A DNA stretch of 64,000 bases from Reichenbachiella ulvae (GCF_025833875.1 NZ_JAOYOD010000001.1:310001-374000), one strand, 5' to 3'. Shown: positions 26,301-36,125, numbered from the stretch's first letter. Made by a program: numbers and translations. The notes: generated by a model from the letters alone, not told the origin.

Positions 26301-28560
26301 AGATGGTAAGTCCGAGATCTCTGCCGGGGGAGCTTACTATGGTGGCAAAACTTATGATTTGCCTTTCGATTTTGTGGCTGTCATGAGCAAATCGGGCAGG
26401 AATGTGACACTAAGCATCAATGGTGAGTATGAACAGTCACTTACCATGGAGGATGGCGAAAATATAACCACAGCCTATGAAATCTTTTTAGGACTTTCGG
26501 ATAAAGGAAATTCGGGTTCTGCGCGTTTTCATAAGGGACCTATTTCCGAACTGATGTTTTTTGATCACGCCATTGATGAGGGAACTCAGCGTCTTATTGA
26601 GGGGTATTTGAGTCAAAAATGGAAATTGGGAGGAGGGCTTCCTGCTTTTCATACTTATTCTAATGGATCTCCTTTGGATATAACATTAGAGGTAGCCCAG
26701 GGGCCTGTAGTTCAACTCAGTGCTGCTGATAATAGTTATTCCTATGTGGTGGATCAGTTCAGCCAAGGTCAGCTATTATTTTTTCAGAATCGTTCAGATT
26801 GCCAAATCGCACAAAAGAGTGTGGAGGTATCCTATGGTATGGATCCATTTGATGTTCCATTGGCGATTAGTTATGATCTTGATGGCTTGGTACAAGGCAA
26901 TGCGACTGAGGTTTATATCCAGGAGGGACAAAATCTAACCTTGACCCTTAATACAACCACAGAGGGATTTCAATGGGAAAGGCCAGATGGGACGCAACTG
27001 GCTGAAGGTGAAATACCAGTTCTTACTGCTATGACCAATGATAGCAACATAGGGAATTGGAAGGCACATATTCTATATGAAGATGTCTGCTACGAAGGAC
27101 TAGAGCGATCCCTGATAATCGAGGTAGTGTATAGCGACTCTCCAGTGCATGTGATCAATGTTCAACGCATCGGGAATGGATCATTGAGCAGTAGTGGGGT
27201 GATACAGGTGCTTAATCAGGATCAGTTCAATTTGAGTGTTTCCTCAGACGCAGGGAATAAACTGATTGCGATTATTTTAGATGGAGTATCTCAGGAGGTG
27301 ACCGACAATTTTGGAGAGGAGTACTTTTATTCCTTGCCGGCTGTCTCTGCTGATCATGAGTTGACTTTTACTTTCGAACCATTGCTTACGCATACTGTAG
27401 AGGTAGTTAGTGAAGGAAATGGAGGTGTTAGTGAATTAGGGCAAGTTTGGGTTTTGGAGGATCGGGACTTGACACTCACATTTACTCCAGATCCATTTGC
27501 CTACTTAGAATCCGTGCTGCTAGATGGTGTCGAGCAGTTGTCAGAAGCTAACGACGGTGAAGAATATGTTCTGACATTGGGAAAAATACATGCTGATTAT
27601 CAGGTTCAGGCAGTATTCAAAGATAAAGTGACATACAATGTGAACCTGATAATCAGCGAAGGTGGAGGTTCCAAGCCTGGAGATGGGACGCATAGAATTG
27701 TCGAGGGTGAGAACTGGTCGGTTTCATTTTATCCATATGATGGATACGATATATCAGATGTGAAATTAGATGGGGTTTCGCTCGGAGTACTCGATGAGCT
27801 ATTGATAGAAAGGATAGCTAGTAATCATGAGATCGAGGTATTCTTCGAAGAACAAGGATTTACCATTGTGTCAACGGCAGGGGATCACGGGACTATTAAT
27901 CCTGAGGGAGCCCATTTTTATCGAATTGGTTCTGAAGTCACTTATACTTTTGAGCCGGAGGCTGGATACGAAATATCGGATGTTCAGATCGATGGCATAT
28001 CCAAAGGAGCAAAGGCGGCATATAAGTTTGTTAATATTAGCTCTGATAGAAGTATACATGTGGAGTTCAAAGAAATCAAGATGTACAGTATTGTGGCGAG
28101 TAGTGGTGCTAATGGTAGCATTTCTCCATCTGGTGAAAGTTGGTTTGAATTGGGTGAATCTGTGAGCTATAGCATCATGCCAGATCTTGGATATGAAATT
28201 TTAGATGTAATGTTAGATGGTATTTCTCAAGGACCTGTAGACAAATTAACTTTTGAATCCATAGATCGTGATCATAGTATTGAAGCTAGTTTCGGTTTGA
28301 TTTTAGGAATCGGCGATGAGGCGAGCCCAATTAGTGTCTATCCTAACCCAAGTACAGGTGATTTTAATCTGAATACGGCTCGGGGGATCAACCAAATAGA
28401 AATTTATGATCTGAATGGACGTAGAGTCGAATTCAGTCATTCATTGGATAACAAACACATAAATGTCCGAGGGATGGATCAGGTTCAGGGAATATTGATT
28501 CTCACCATCCATTTGGATGATGGTGAGATCACAAGAGAAAGAATCATCATTAGCAGATAG
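23353..28560 (+). CDS. Giant secreted protein with cytochrome c motif, LamG-like domain, tandem repeats and T9SS signal
   Basis: 1,735 aa from the ATG at 23353; a TTG 18 bp upstream is also open. The signal peptide ends near VQAQ. An N-terminal beta-rich region (about 20-150) is followed by a heme c attachment motif CGDCH (Cys213-Cys216-His217) within a cytochrome-like segment reaching KKLAAYIRSL. Residues about 300-760 are of unknown family and rich in aromatic residues. An Ig-like region (about 770-850) and a LamG/concanavalin-like domain (about 870-1100) come next. Then there are about five repeats of about 75 aa resembling bacterial InlB/'divergent' repeats (GYEISDVQIDGIS, GYEILDVMLDGIS; about 1270-1650). 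The protein ends with a T9SS sorting domain starting ISVYPNPSTGDF. It is probably surface-exposed or secreted and is the first gene of the PUL. No glycosidase motif was recognised. Confidence 0.85.
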   Translation: MKYYLLYILIVCFYSVQAQNIELPVEVLGAEGSIASRTFELTESQASSVESLWMQVNNLSYENKASISINDGIWMELNHESVVMQYQEKARGGMTHGGFSTIRFSIPIKGIVAGSNTIQFRFNRSDGISIGYRVVKFNLLDASGAGVIDDSLFVEEDPMNWTSPIGYDDAASIAAGKDLWENAGLWSNYLNPDTVGSWYGYELLPATPIQATCGDCHVSNGYDLEYFSYSNESIIERAKFHKLSEDEGKKLAAYIRSLSSEPEGPQRYGRPWNPPYQPGPELADKSLSQWAAGAGLEAILDKDEDMLSYMFPSGVDSLSVAEYFDNDRVEDHTLMPLAVHLPDWKHWLPLVHPKDAFAIDDYYQNPTVDIHPKIGWERIKNYLDAAPIESRNMEDFKNELHIFHRHFRHFFDQASGEVRHWRTAGDAIARGTYNEVSAHIPEGIPVEMTVTSLARLLAVKNFEIMNLYDLQDKNEWFVIPEDYDELTPRRWQWLGSDYNIFEVPPHFTSCATNSNCDNFIGQSIATGNYESTAWYQLQLVLNGGNGNVGGNDPMDWQYQLSFILRASASSGIYEPVRLYHSLNAMYQLRTYEKHKTPNKNGFRARQQMPHWFYGLGDSNDFYGFAPGYFSGLLDEIQPGMRKLFLDALLSQFLQEVSRPEMNLSSWNRKSPNGGSYELEPADHSEALANIESQIGLYYYVDKMYYLLPKFAEAGVDCRIIDQLSDWCAEAWPNYDWEQFKSISSATVLLKTNENLACGEYATEFVAIGGNQGSSPRYEWWVNGTKMSTDASTYTDLSLSPGDQVTVHMTSNRDCVDQKVATAQYTVPYDDFVVKVRKNGTEWTEQTDIEVCNGDEIDLKVELPIDPLLWLDAMNVSDSELTEGALVDSWKDLSGNGYSISADQEELYPSYSSTGMNGLPAVMFGMNDNADGLRLFTTEEDDFMENDWTMVIVGQELGTGRWTDVIGNKTESKYDDGWFLRFSKDGKSEISAGGAYYGGKTYDLPFDFVAVMSKSGRNVTLSINGEYEQSLTMEDGENITTAYEIFLGLSDKGNSGSARFHKGPISELMFFDHAIDEGTQRLIEGYLSQKWKLGGGLPAFHTYSNGSPLDITLEVAQGPVVQLSAADNSYSYVVDQFSQGQLLFFQNRSDCQIAQKSVEVSYGMDPFDVPLAISYDLDGLVQGNATEVYIQEGQNLTLTLNTTTEGFQWERPDGTQLAEGEIPVLTAMTNDSNIGNWKAHILYEDVCYEGLERSLIIEVVYSDSPVHVINVQRIGNGSLSSSGVIQVLNQDQFNLSVSSDAGNKLIAIILDGVSQEVTDNFGEEYFYSLPAVSADHELTFTFEPLLTHTVEVVSEGNGGVSELGQVWVLEDRDLTLTFTPDPFAYLESVLLDGVEQLSEANDGEEYVLTLGKIHADYQVQAVFKDKVTYNVNLIISEGGGSKPGDGTHRIVEGENWSVSFYPYDGYDISDVKLDGVSLGVLDELLIERIASNHEIEVFFEEQGFTIVSTAGDHGTINPEGAHFYRIGSEVTYTFEPEAGYEISDVQIDGISKGAKAAYKFVNISSDRSIHVEFKEIKMYSIVASSGANGSISPSGESWFELGESVSYSIMPDLGYEILDVMLDGISQGPVDKLTFESIDRDHSIEASFGLILGIGDEASPISVYPNPSTGDFNLNTARGINQIEIYDLNGRRVEFSHSLDNKHINVRGMDQVQGILILTIHLDDGEITRERIIISR

Positions 28561-28619
28561 TTTTTATACGATGGATGTAGATAGGAATAAAGAACAGGAA
28601 AAATAATCATTAACGAGAT

Positions 28620-29546
28620 ATGACAGTAGGAATAGGCGTAGATGTAGGTGGGACACATATAGCATGCTGCGGAGTAAATTTGGAGACAGGGGAGTTGATA
28701 AAAGAATCGTACAATTCAGTACATGTTGATAGTAAGGCCACAAAGAATGAAATTTTTGAAGCTTGGGCGAGGCCCATTAATTCAACTTATGCGACACTCA
28801 TCAATGATCACGAGATTGAAGGAGTCGGGTTTGGGATGCCTGGAGCATTTAATTATCGTCGAGGAATTGGCCTCTTCAAAGGGAATGACAAATATGAGAG
28901 TCTTTACAAGGTCAATGTAGCCAAAGAATTTTTGGAGTATTTGCCTAGTCCAGCACTTAACATTCGTTTTATAAATGATGCCACTGCTTTTGCAGTGGGC
29001 AGCTCGTGGATGGGACAAATAGGCTATGGTAAAAGGTCAATTTCCATCACACTAGGGACGGGATTTGGGTCATCATTTATAGAAGATTTTGCCCCTGTTG
29101 TATCCGGAGATGAAGTGCCCCAGTTTGGTTGCATGTGGCATCTACCATTCAAAGAAGGTAGAGCGGATGAATACTTTTCTACCCGTTGGTTTGTGAATAC
29201 TTATGAAAAGATAACTGGCAAAAGGTTGAAGGGCGTGAAGGAAATCATAGAGCTGGGAGAAGAAAAGTTGGTCCATGAGTTGTTTAGTGACTTTGCGGAT
29301 AATCTTGCAGAATTTCTAATGCCATGGCTGAAAAAATTTGCGCCAGATTTATTGATAGTGGGAGGTAATATTTCAAGGGCATGGAGTCGGATTGAACCGA
29401 GGCTTCTTGAGCATTTTAACGCCAAGAATATCGGTATAAATATAGAAATTTCTCAACTGATGCAAGATGCTGCTATCAGTGGTAGTGCACGGTTGTTAGT
29501 AGAAAGTTATTGGCGGACAGTCAAGGATGATCTACCCGAAAATTAA
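28620..29546 (+). CDS. ROK-family sugar kinase
   Basis: 308 aa. The N-terminal GIGVDVGGTHIACCGV is the ATP-binding phosphate-1 motif of ROK kinases. GVGFGMPGAF and INDATAFAVGSSW carry the catalytic Asp (NDA), and ITLGTGFGSSFI is the phosphate-2 motif. The ROK zinc-binding CxCGxxGC motif is not evident, but a Cys-Met-Trp-His segment (FGCMWHLPF) stands near its place. It phosphorylates a hexose in the cytoplasm; within an alpha-mannan-type PUL, mannose or glucose are likely. It lies 59 bp after the cytochrome-domain gene and ends in a strong terminator. Confidence 0.88.
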   Translation: MTVGIGVDVGGTHIACCGVNLETGELIKESYNSVHVDSKATKNEIFEAWARPINSTYATLINDHEIEGVGFGMPGAFNYRRGIGLFKGNDKYESLYKVNVAKEFLEYLPSPALNIRFINDATAFAVGSSWMGQIGYGKRSISITLGTGFGSSFIEDFAPVVSGDEVPQFGCMWHLPFKEGRADEYFSTRWFVNTYEKITGKRLKGVKEIIELGEEKLVHELFSDFADNLAEFLMPWLKKFAPDLLIVGGNISRAWSRIEPRLLEHFNAKNIGINIEISQLMQDAAISGSARLLVESYWRTVKDDLPEN

Positions 29547-29564
29547 TGTTAGGTTGGTTTTTTT

Positions 29565-29595
29565 AAGCATTGAGAGCGGTCTCAATGCTTTTTTA
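29565..29595 (+). terminator. Terminator of the ROK kinase gene
   Basis: A perfect 11-bp stem (29565-29575 with 29580-29590) with a GCGG loop and a T-run. Confidence 0.9.
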
Positions 29596-29599
29596 CTTT

Positions 29600-30189
29600 T
29601 ATTCAAACAGGACATTTCTTCTATTTTCAGAATCATATATGATTTGTTCCTACATCTCGAGTTTTACTTCTCAAATTCAATGTTGTTTCTAAGGATTTAA
29701 TTGCCTCTTTTAGATTGTGTTATTAAGTGAATCATCTTGATTTAATGTCTGCTGAATGGGATCTGAAATTAAGGTTTTATAGGGCAATGAACTACCTTAA
29801 ATAACTATAGTGATGAATGGTATTATATTTTTCAGTGAAGAAATTTATTAGAGCTTAATGCGCCATTAATGAGTGGTTAATGTGCTAGGGGAATTGGATA
29901 AGTGAGGGAAAACTGGCTTTAGACTTTAAGAAAAAAGTGGAAATAAAAAGGCCTATATATACACTTTTGAGAGCTTTTTGTCAGTTTTGTAAACTTCCTA
30001 AACTGCTTTAATTGCTTTTTAATTTGAAATTAAGCTTGCTCCTCTAGGTTTGAAATCACAATTAAAAAACAATTCAGCTGCTCTTCTTTGGAGTCTTTAG
30101 CAAATTAGAATACACCTGAGGTGTTTCGCGAGCATGATTATAAGGACTGAAATAGGTAGGACAGCGAGAACCTTTAACTATTATTATCT
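29600..30189 (+). other. Long leader region before susC-like gene
   Basis: 590 bp without a gene. It contains operator array B (29855-29887) and about 300 bp of AT-rich leader between the array and the SusC start. No riboswitch fold or small ORF was recognised. The long leader suggests post-transcriptional control of SusC, as known for some Bacteroides PULs, but nothing specific is visible. Confidence 0.5.
29855..29887 (+). promoter_or_regulatory. Operator array B: three 11-bp TTAAT repeats
   Basis: TTAATGCGCCA, TTAATGAGTGG and TTAATGTGCTA follow each other without gaps at 29855, 29866 and 29877. A fourth, degenerate copy (TTTAT) lies one period upstream at 29844. No clear TAnnTTTG box is found 15 bp after the last start; TTG occurs at 29894. 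The array is 300 bp upstream of the SusC gene. Confidence 0.65.
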
Positions 30190-33100
30190 ATGAAAATATC
30201 TATACGGAAACTGAGTTTTCTAACAAGGGTATTCTGGATGTGTTTATTGTTGTCCGCAATGGTATTCTCTCCAGGATTGGCGCTACCCAGCAACAAGGAG
30301 GTGAAAGATGTCCGAGTGACTGGTAAGGTAACTGATGAGGCAGGAGAGGGACTGCCTGGCGCATCTGTTTTGGTAAAGGGTACGACCCAGGGTACAATTA
30401 CAGATTTAAATGGTGAATTTAGCCTAGAAGTACCGGACGATGCGGTCCTAGTAGTATCCTTTATTGGATATCAAACCAAAGAGGTTGCAACTGCAGGTCG
30501 TACTAGTTTTGATGTGATGTTGGAGACTGATGTAGATCAACTCGATGAAGTAGTAGTGGTTGGCTACTCTACTGTCAAAAAACAAAGTTTAACTTCTGCA
30601 GTAGCAGTGGTGGACAATGAGGCCATTCAAACTACAACCAATTCCAGTTTAGCTCAAAAGCTACAAGGTAAAGTGGCAGGTCTTCAGATTAGACAACAAA
30701 GTGGTCAGCCTGGGGTATTCGATACCGATATCAATATTAGAGGTTTTGGTAATCCGATCTATGTCATAGACGGGATTCGTAGAGAAGGTAAAGGAGAGTT
30801 CCAACAATTAAATGCCAATGATATTGAAAGTATCACGGTATTGAAAGATGCTTCGGCAGCCGTTTATGGACTGGGTGCCGCCAACGGGGTTATTTTGGTG
30901 ACTACTAAGAAAGGTCAAAAAGGAGCTCCAAAGGTGAATTTTGGGATGAACTTGGGTGTGCTTAGACCTACTAATGTGCCCAAAATGGCATCTGCAAGTC
31001 AGTATATTGAAATGGATAATGATGCCTTTATCTATCAAAGAGGGACAGATGGCACTCCCAAATACACTCAAGAGGAGGTCGCTAAGTGGCAAGCAGGGAA
31101 TGAGCCTGGCTATCAAAGTACAGATTGGTATGACGAAACGATGAAAGAACAGGCTATCTATCAACAATATGATGTATCTGTATCAGGTGGAGCAGATAGA
31201 ATTAGCTATTATATGGGATTAGAATATACCAATGAAAATGGTCTATTGCAGAGCAATGATATGGGGTACGAGCGGTACAACTTACGTTCCAATATTACGG
31301 CACAAGTTACGGACAATTTGGAGGCTCAGTTGTTGCTGGGATCGCGTGTGGACGCAACAGATCAACCAGGCACTAGTTTCTTCGGCATCTTCAAAGGGAC
31401 TCGAGTATCCTTACCGATCGATCAGCCTTATGCTAATGATAACCCGGATTACCTGACCCCAATCTATTTGGATCAAAATCCAGTGGCTTTTGCAGAAAGA
31501 GATGTGACTGGTTACAACGAGGATAGAACACAAAGCTTACAATCTTCTTTGTCTTTGAAATATACTGTTCCTAGTGTTGAGGGACTTTCTTTTAAAGGTT
31601 TAGCTTCTTATGATTTTAATAACTATCAGGGTAAAAACTTGAGCAAACCTTATTCGCTCTATACCTATGATGAAACTACAGATTTGTATAATGCAGTAAA
31701 ATACAGAGATGGTTCCGGTTTTATTCAGCAAAGATCCAGGCTCAACCAGTACGTGACTTTTCAAGGATATATCAATTACGATAAAAAGTTCGGAACCAAC
31801 CACAATTTGAAAACAGTATTGGTTTACGAACAGAACATTAGCAAGCGTGATGACTTCAGGGTTAGAAGATACTACGACGCATATTATACCAAGGATGTTC
31901 TAAAATTTGCCGGTCTTACACATGAAAGTGACTCGGATCCAAATCAGGAAGCTGATGTTTCATATATTGGACGACTGGATTACTCCTATGCCGACAAATA
32001 CCTCTTTGAGGTGGCTGCTAGATATATGGGATCGTATAGATACGCTCCATCCAATAGATGGGGGCTGTTTCCGATGGCTTCAGTAGGCTGGAGGATTTCA
32101 GAGGAGAATTTTATCAAAGACAATATTCCAGTTTTATCTAATTTGAAAATTAGAGGATCATATGGAATCGTGGGTCAGCCTTCTGGCAATGCCTTTCAAT
32201 ATGTTGAAGGATTTGCATTGGGTAGTGGAGGATCCTATGAATTCGTAGAAGGTTCTCAGGTGGCAGGAGTTTCTGCACCAGCGCCAGCTAACGCAAAGCT
32301 GTCGTGGCAGACTGCTACGACAGCTGACATTGGAATCGACATAGGCTTATTTGAGGATAAAGTTACTCTAGTGTCAGACGTTTATCAAAGGACCTTAGAA
32401 GGTATTCCTGCTTATCGAAGCATTTCTTTGCCAGATACCTATGGTGGACAATTGCCTCAGGAAAACCTTAATAGTAACATGACTAGAGGTTTTGAAATTG
32501 GGATTGGTCACAAGAACAACATAGGAAAGTTATATTATAATATATCCGGTAACTACAGCATTTCACGTACTATGAAGCTACATGTAGAAGGGGAGACTTT
32601 TACAAACAGTTATTCGCAATGGAGGAATCAGAGCGGGGATCGCTGGGAAGGTATTGTTTGGGCTCAGGATTATATCGGTCAGTTTCAGGATGACGAAGAT
32701 ATGCGAAATAGTCCATTACAAAATGGAAGAGATGGCAACATAACTAGGGCACTTCCAGGTGATTTGAAATATAGAGATGTAAATGGTGATGGGGTAATTA
32801 ATGGTGATGATGCGTCTCCTATTCTGTCTAATGCGACACCAAGGTCACAATATGGATTGAATTTAGATTTGAGATGGAATGGGTTTGATTTTAATATGTT
32901 GTGGCAAGGTCAATCTGGTCATTCGATCAAGTTTAATGAGGTATATGGGACAATATTTGCCTTCAAAGGAAATACTCCAGAGTACTTTTATGATAGATGG
33001 CATCAGGCAGATCCATACAATCCTGATAGCGAATGGATAGCTGGTGAATATCCTGCTTCCAGACAAATCTCTGATATGCCAGGCATGACCTATACCGAAA

Positions 33101-33366
33101 GTAGCATGTGGAGGAGAGATGCTTCGTATGTAAGATTGAAGAGTATTCAATTGGGCTATACTTTTAATAATGAAGTGATGTCGAGAGTAGGTATTTCTTC
33201 TTTAAGGTTGTATGCTTCGGGCTTTAACCTGATCACTATTGCAGATCCATGGGTCAAGGCTCATGACCCGGAGAGAACTAATAATGGTCCAGGGTTAAGC
33301 TATAATGCTGGGTTTGGATATCCACTATCCAAAACTTACACGATGGGACTAAGTGTTAATTTCTAA
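30190..33366 (+). CDS. SusC/RagA-type TonB-linked outer membrane receptor
   Basis: 1,058 aa, full length. A signal peptide (about 1-32) and a carboxypeptidase-like domain (about 40-115, GKVTDEAGEGLPGASVLVKG) are followed by the TonB box region DQLDEVVVVGYSTVKK. The plug domain has DINIRGFGNPIYVIDG and ITVLKDASAAVYGLGAANG, and a large beta-barrel ends in the typical aromatic C terminus LSVNF. With the SusD protein it imports oligosaccharides across the outer membrane using TonB. It is the first gene of the susC-susD-DUF3823-GH92-GH99-like operon. Confidence 0.97.
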   Translation: MKISIRKLSFLTRVFWMCLLLSAMVFSPGLALPSNKEVKDVRVTGKVTDEAGEGLPGASVLVKGTTQGTITDLNGEFSLEVPDDAVLVVSFIGYQTKEVATAGRTSFDVMLETDVDQLDEVVVVGYSTVKKQSLTSAVAVVDNEAIQTTTNSSLAQKLQGKVAGLQIRQQSGQPGVFDTDINIRGFGNPIYVIDGIRREGKGEFQQLNANDIESITVLKDASAAVYGLGAANGVILVTTKKGQKGAPKVNFGMNLGVLRPTNVPKMASASQYIEMDNDAFIYQRGTDGTPKYTQEEVAKWQAGNEPGYQSTDWYDETMKEQAIYQQYDVSVSGGADRISYYMGLEYTNENGLLQSNDMGYERYNLRSNITAQVTDNLEAQLLLGSRVDATDQPGTSFFGIFKGTRVSLPIDQPYANDNPDYLTPIYLDQNPVAFAERDVTGYNEDRTQSLQSSLSLKYTVPSVEGLSFKGLASYDFNNYQGKNLSKPYSLYTYDETTDLYNAVKYRDGSGFIQQRSRLNQYVTFQGYINYDKKFGTNHNLKTVLVYEQNISKRDDFRVRRYYDAYYTKDVLKFAGLTHESDSDPNQEADVSYIGRLDYSYADKYLFEVAARYMGSYRYAPSNRWGLFPMASVGWRISEENFIKDNIPVLSNLKIRGSYGIVGQPSGNAFQYVEGFALGSGGSYEFVEGSQVAGVSAPAPANAKLSWQTATTADIGIDIGLFEDKVTLVSDVYQRTLEGIPAYRSISLPDTYGGQLPQENLNSNMTRGFEIGIGHKNNIGKLYYNISGNYSISRTMKLHVEGETFTNSYSQWRNQSGDRWEGIVWAQDYIGQFQDDEDMRNSPLQNGRDGNITRALPGDLKYRDVNGDGVINGDDASPILSNATPRSQYGLNLDLRWNGFDFNMLWQGQSGHSIKFNEVYGTIFAFKGNTPEYFYDRWHQADPYNPDSEWIAGEYPASRQISDMPGMTYTESSMWRRDASYVRLKSIQLGYTFNNEVMSRVGISSLRLYASGFNLITIADPWVKAHDPERTNNGPGLSYNAGFGYPLSKTYTMGLSVNF

Positions 33367-33383
33367 TTGAAAATTGTAAAGAC

Positions 33384-35339
33384 ATGAAGAGTTATAAATA
33401 TATAGCGCTAATGTTGGTGTCTCTGGTGATGGCCGTAGGGTGTCATGAGGTACTTGACATTGAGCCACAGGATAAGATTACAGCACAGGATTTGTTTTCA
33501 GATCCAGCAGGAACTGAATTGTACATGGCAGATCTATATTACAGATTGCCAATGGAAGATTTGAACTATTATGCTAAAAATAACCGAGGAGGAGGATTCG
33601 AAGTTAACTACGGTGGGCCAAATAATGCCGGTGAGGTGCAGGCCATGTTGACACCTTGGGCTGTCCATAGTAGAAGAAATATTTTTATCGATGGCAACCG
33701 ATTGAAATGGTGGAAAGTCGAGGATAGCGAAGTAAATGACAATAAAAAGGATGCATCATTTACACCTTGGACATTGATTAGAAATGTGAATGCTTTTATT
33801 GAAATAGTTCCGGATCTACCAGTTGATGATCAGACTAAAACGCAGTATAATGGAGAAGCCCATTTTATTCGTGCATTTGCTTATTTTGGATTGGCCAAAA
33901 GATATGGTGGAGTACCGATAATCACTGAATCACAGGATTTTGAAGGAGATCCAGAGGCACTATTGGTGGCTAGAAATACAGAGCAAGAAACTTGGGATTT
34001 TATATTATCTGAATGTGATATGGCAGCAACTAATTTGGAAGGAATAGATGATCCAAATTATAGAAGGGCTACCAAATGGGCTGCATTAGCTTTGAAAAGT
34101 AGAGTGGCTTTGTATGCAGCGTCTGTTGCTAAATTTGATGATAAGTTGGATTTGGTTGGCCCAGCAGTAGATCAAGGCTTGGTAGGTATTCCTAGTTCAG
34201 CGGCTGGAGGATACTATCAGCAGTGTATCGATGCTGGTGAGGAACTGATCAATAGTGGTCAATTTTCGCTCTATCAGGCTAATCCAGCAAGTGCAGAAGA
34301 GGCAGCAGAGAACTATCGAGCCATGTTCGAAAACCCAAATTTGGCTATGGGAACGGAGGCCATTTTGATTAAAGGGAAGTCCTCTGCAGGTGACTACTTG
34401 GCTAATAATTATGATATTTGGTTCAATCCACATCAAACAAGAAATGGATGGCCACATCCTGGTAGATATTGTCCTACTCTGGATTTGGTGGATATGTATG
34501 AGAGTTATACATCTGGTGGTACCAGCGCACCTTTGGTGACGACAAGTGATGGGGATGTTAGTAACTATTTAGGGTATGATCCAGCACGAGATTATCTCAA
34601 GTTTGATCATCCAATGGATATATTCCAAGGCAAGGATGCTAGGTTATTTGGTTCAGTGATTTTGCCCGGAATGGAATGGAAAGGAGTAGAGATTGTTTAT
34701 CAAAACGGATTCATCAAACCAGATGGCGAATTTGTTACCGACACTCAGGATAGTTATGAGCTAGACGGGGTTACCTACTATACTTACGGAGCAGAAACTT
34801 CAGCCGGATATTCAGGATTTGATCCTACTGGAGAAAATCACTCGGCGACTGGTTTTGGCTTAAAGAAATTTTTGAGTCTAGATCCTGTTGTACCAGCATG
34901 GAATCAGAGTTTTACGGATTTTATGGAACTAAGATATGCAGAAGTGTTGCTAGACTATGCAGAGGCATACGCCGAAAGTGGACTCGGTACTCCAGAGACT
35001 GCCGGTATGGCACTGAATGCGCTAAGACAAAGAGCAGGACATACTAACACTATAGCTGTAACAGTCGAAACCGTAAAAAGAGAAAGGTTGGTAGAACTTG
35101 CCTTTGAAAACAAAGGATACTGGGATCTAATCAGACGTAGAGAGTTTCATGAACAATTTGATGATAGGAACAAACATGCCTTAGTGCCTGTCTTGGATCT
35201 TAGAGAGAATCCACCCAAGCACATCTTTGTGCGCAAAGAGGTGAGCAGCACTACGTCTCAGACTTTTAGACACAGAGAGTACTATAGACCTATCGATAAC
35301 ATTGGTCTGAATCAATTGATGCAAAACCCTGAATGGTAA
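33384..35339 (+). CDS. SusD/RagB-type surface glycan-binding lipoprotein
   Basis: 651 aa. The lipoprotein signal ends at MAVGC (Cys20), followed by HEVLDIEPQDKITAQDLFSD, typical of SusD. The N-terminal TPR-like part contains EAHFIRAFAYFGLAKRYGGVPI, and the C-terminal part LRYAEVLLDYAEAYAESG and ALNALRQRAGH, then RERLVELAFENKGYWDLIRR. It caps the SusC barrel and binds glycan at the cell surface. It begins 17 bp after susC. It is somewhat longer than the usual 500-600 residues. Confidence 0.97.
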   Translation: MKSYKYIALMLVSLVMAVGCHEVLDIEPQDKITAQDLFSDPAGTELYMADLYYRLPMEDLNYYAKNNRGGGFEVNYGGPNNAGEVQAMLTPWAVHSRRNIFIDGNRLKWWKVEDSEVNDNKKDASFTPWTLIRNVNAFIEIVPDLPVDDQTKTQYNGEAHFIRAFAYFGLAKRYGGVPIITESQDFEGDPEALLVARNTEQETWDFILSECDMAATNLEGIDDPNYRRATKWAALALKSRVALYAASVAKFDDKLDLVGPAVDQGLVGIPSSAAGGYYQQCIDAGEELINSGQFSLYQANPASAEEAAENYRAMFENPNLAMGTEAILIKGKSSAGDYLANNYDIWFNPHQTRNGWPHPGRYCPTLDLVDMYESYTSGGTSAPLVTTSDGDVSNYLGYDPARDYLKFDHPMDIFQGKDARLFGSVILPGMEWKGVEIVYQNGFIKPDGEFVTDTQDSYELDGVTYYTYGAETSAGYSGFDPTGENHSATGFGLKKFLSLDPVVPAWNQSFTDFMELRYAEVLLDYAEAYAESGLGTPETAGMALNALRQRAGHTNTIAVTVETVKRERLVELAFENKGYWDLIRRREFHEQFDDRNKHALVPVLDLRENPPKHIFVRKEVSSTTSQTFRHREYYRPIDNIGLNQLMQNPEW

Positions 35340-35345
35340 TTGAAT

Positions 35346-36101
35346 ATGGAAAAGATGAAAGTATTATATAATCTATGCTTGGCAGTTTTGATGGTTGGTT
35401 TGCTTACTGCCTGCGAGTTGGACAATCTAGAAGGACCTGATTCTGGGTTGACTGGAAGTATTATTGACTCTGAAACTAATCGATTGGTCCCTCAAGATAT
35501 TTTAGAGGGAACACAAATCGAGATTTGGGAACATGGATGGGATCCGGTTACTCCTCAGCGATTGGAAATCAAAAATGACGGAACATATGCTGATTTGAGA
35601 TTGTTCTCAAATACCTATGATGTGATTCCCGTCAATACCAATTTCCATAACAACGCCACTGTTACAATTGACACTATTCAAGTTGAAATTAACGGACTTA
35701 CTGAGTTGGACTTCAATGTGCTGCCTTATGTGCGTATAGTAGACCTGAATATTTCGAAAGTTGGTAATAAAGCGATTGCCAGCTTTAGACTGGAACAGCC
35801 TTTGGATTCTGTATATCTCAATGCAGATGATGTAGACAAAACGGCTGTCGTGATCAAAGAGGTAGGGCTATATGCGCATTTTGACCCACATGTGGGTGTC
35901 AATATGAATTTAGCAAAGAATACGACCTCTATTAATGATGTAATCAGAACAGGAGAAAATGATGAGTATCAATTAGAATTTGATCCAGCTAAGGATAGTG
36001 ATTTCCTTGCGGGAGGAAAAGTCTTTTTAAGAGTAGGCGCATTATCTACTATGCCTGCGGCTAGAGCCAATTATGGCAGTACTATAGAAATAGATTTTTA
36101 G
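35346..36101 (+). CDS. DUF3823-like PUL lipoprotein
   Basis: 251 aa from the ATG at 35346 (a second ATG is at 35355; an upstream TTG at 35340 is less likely). Lipobox LLTAC. The sequence continues with GPDSGLTGSIIDSETNRLV, an N-terminal carboxypeptidase-like beta-sandwich, and IEIWEHGWDP. A second beta-rich half follows. This order matches the DUF3823 proteins found beside SusD genes. Probably a surface glycan-binding protein; the ligand is unknown. It begins 6 bp after susD. Confidence 0.8.
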   Translation: MEKMKVLYNLCLAVLMVGLLTACELDNLEGPDSGLTGSIIDSETNRLVPQDILEGTQIEIWEHGWDPVTPQRLEIKNDGTYADLRLFSNTYDVIPVNTNFHNNATVTIDTIQVEINGLTELDFNVLPYVRIVDLNISKVGNKAIASFRLEQPLDSVYLNADDVDKTAVVIKEVGLYAHFDPHVGVNMNLAKNTTSINDVIRTGENDEYQLEFDPAKDSDFLAGGKVFLRVGALSTMPAARANYGSTIEIDF

Positions 36102-36125
36102 TATAAAGTTTAGTAGTTCATATGG

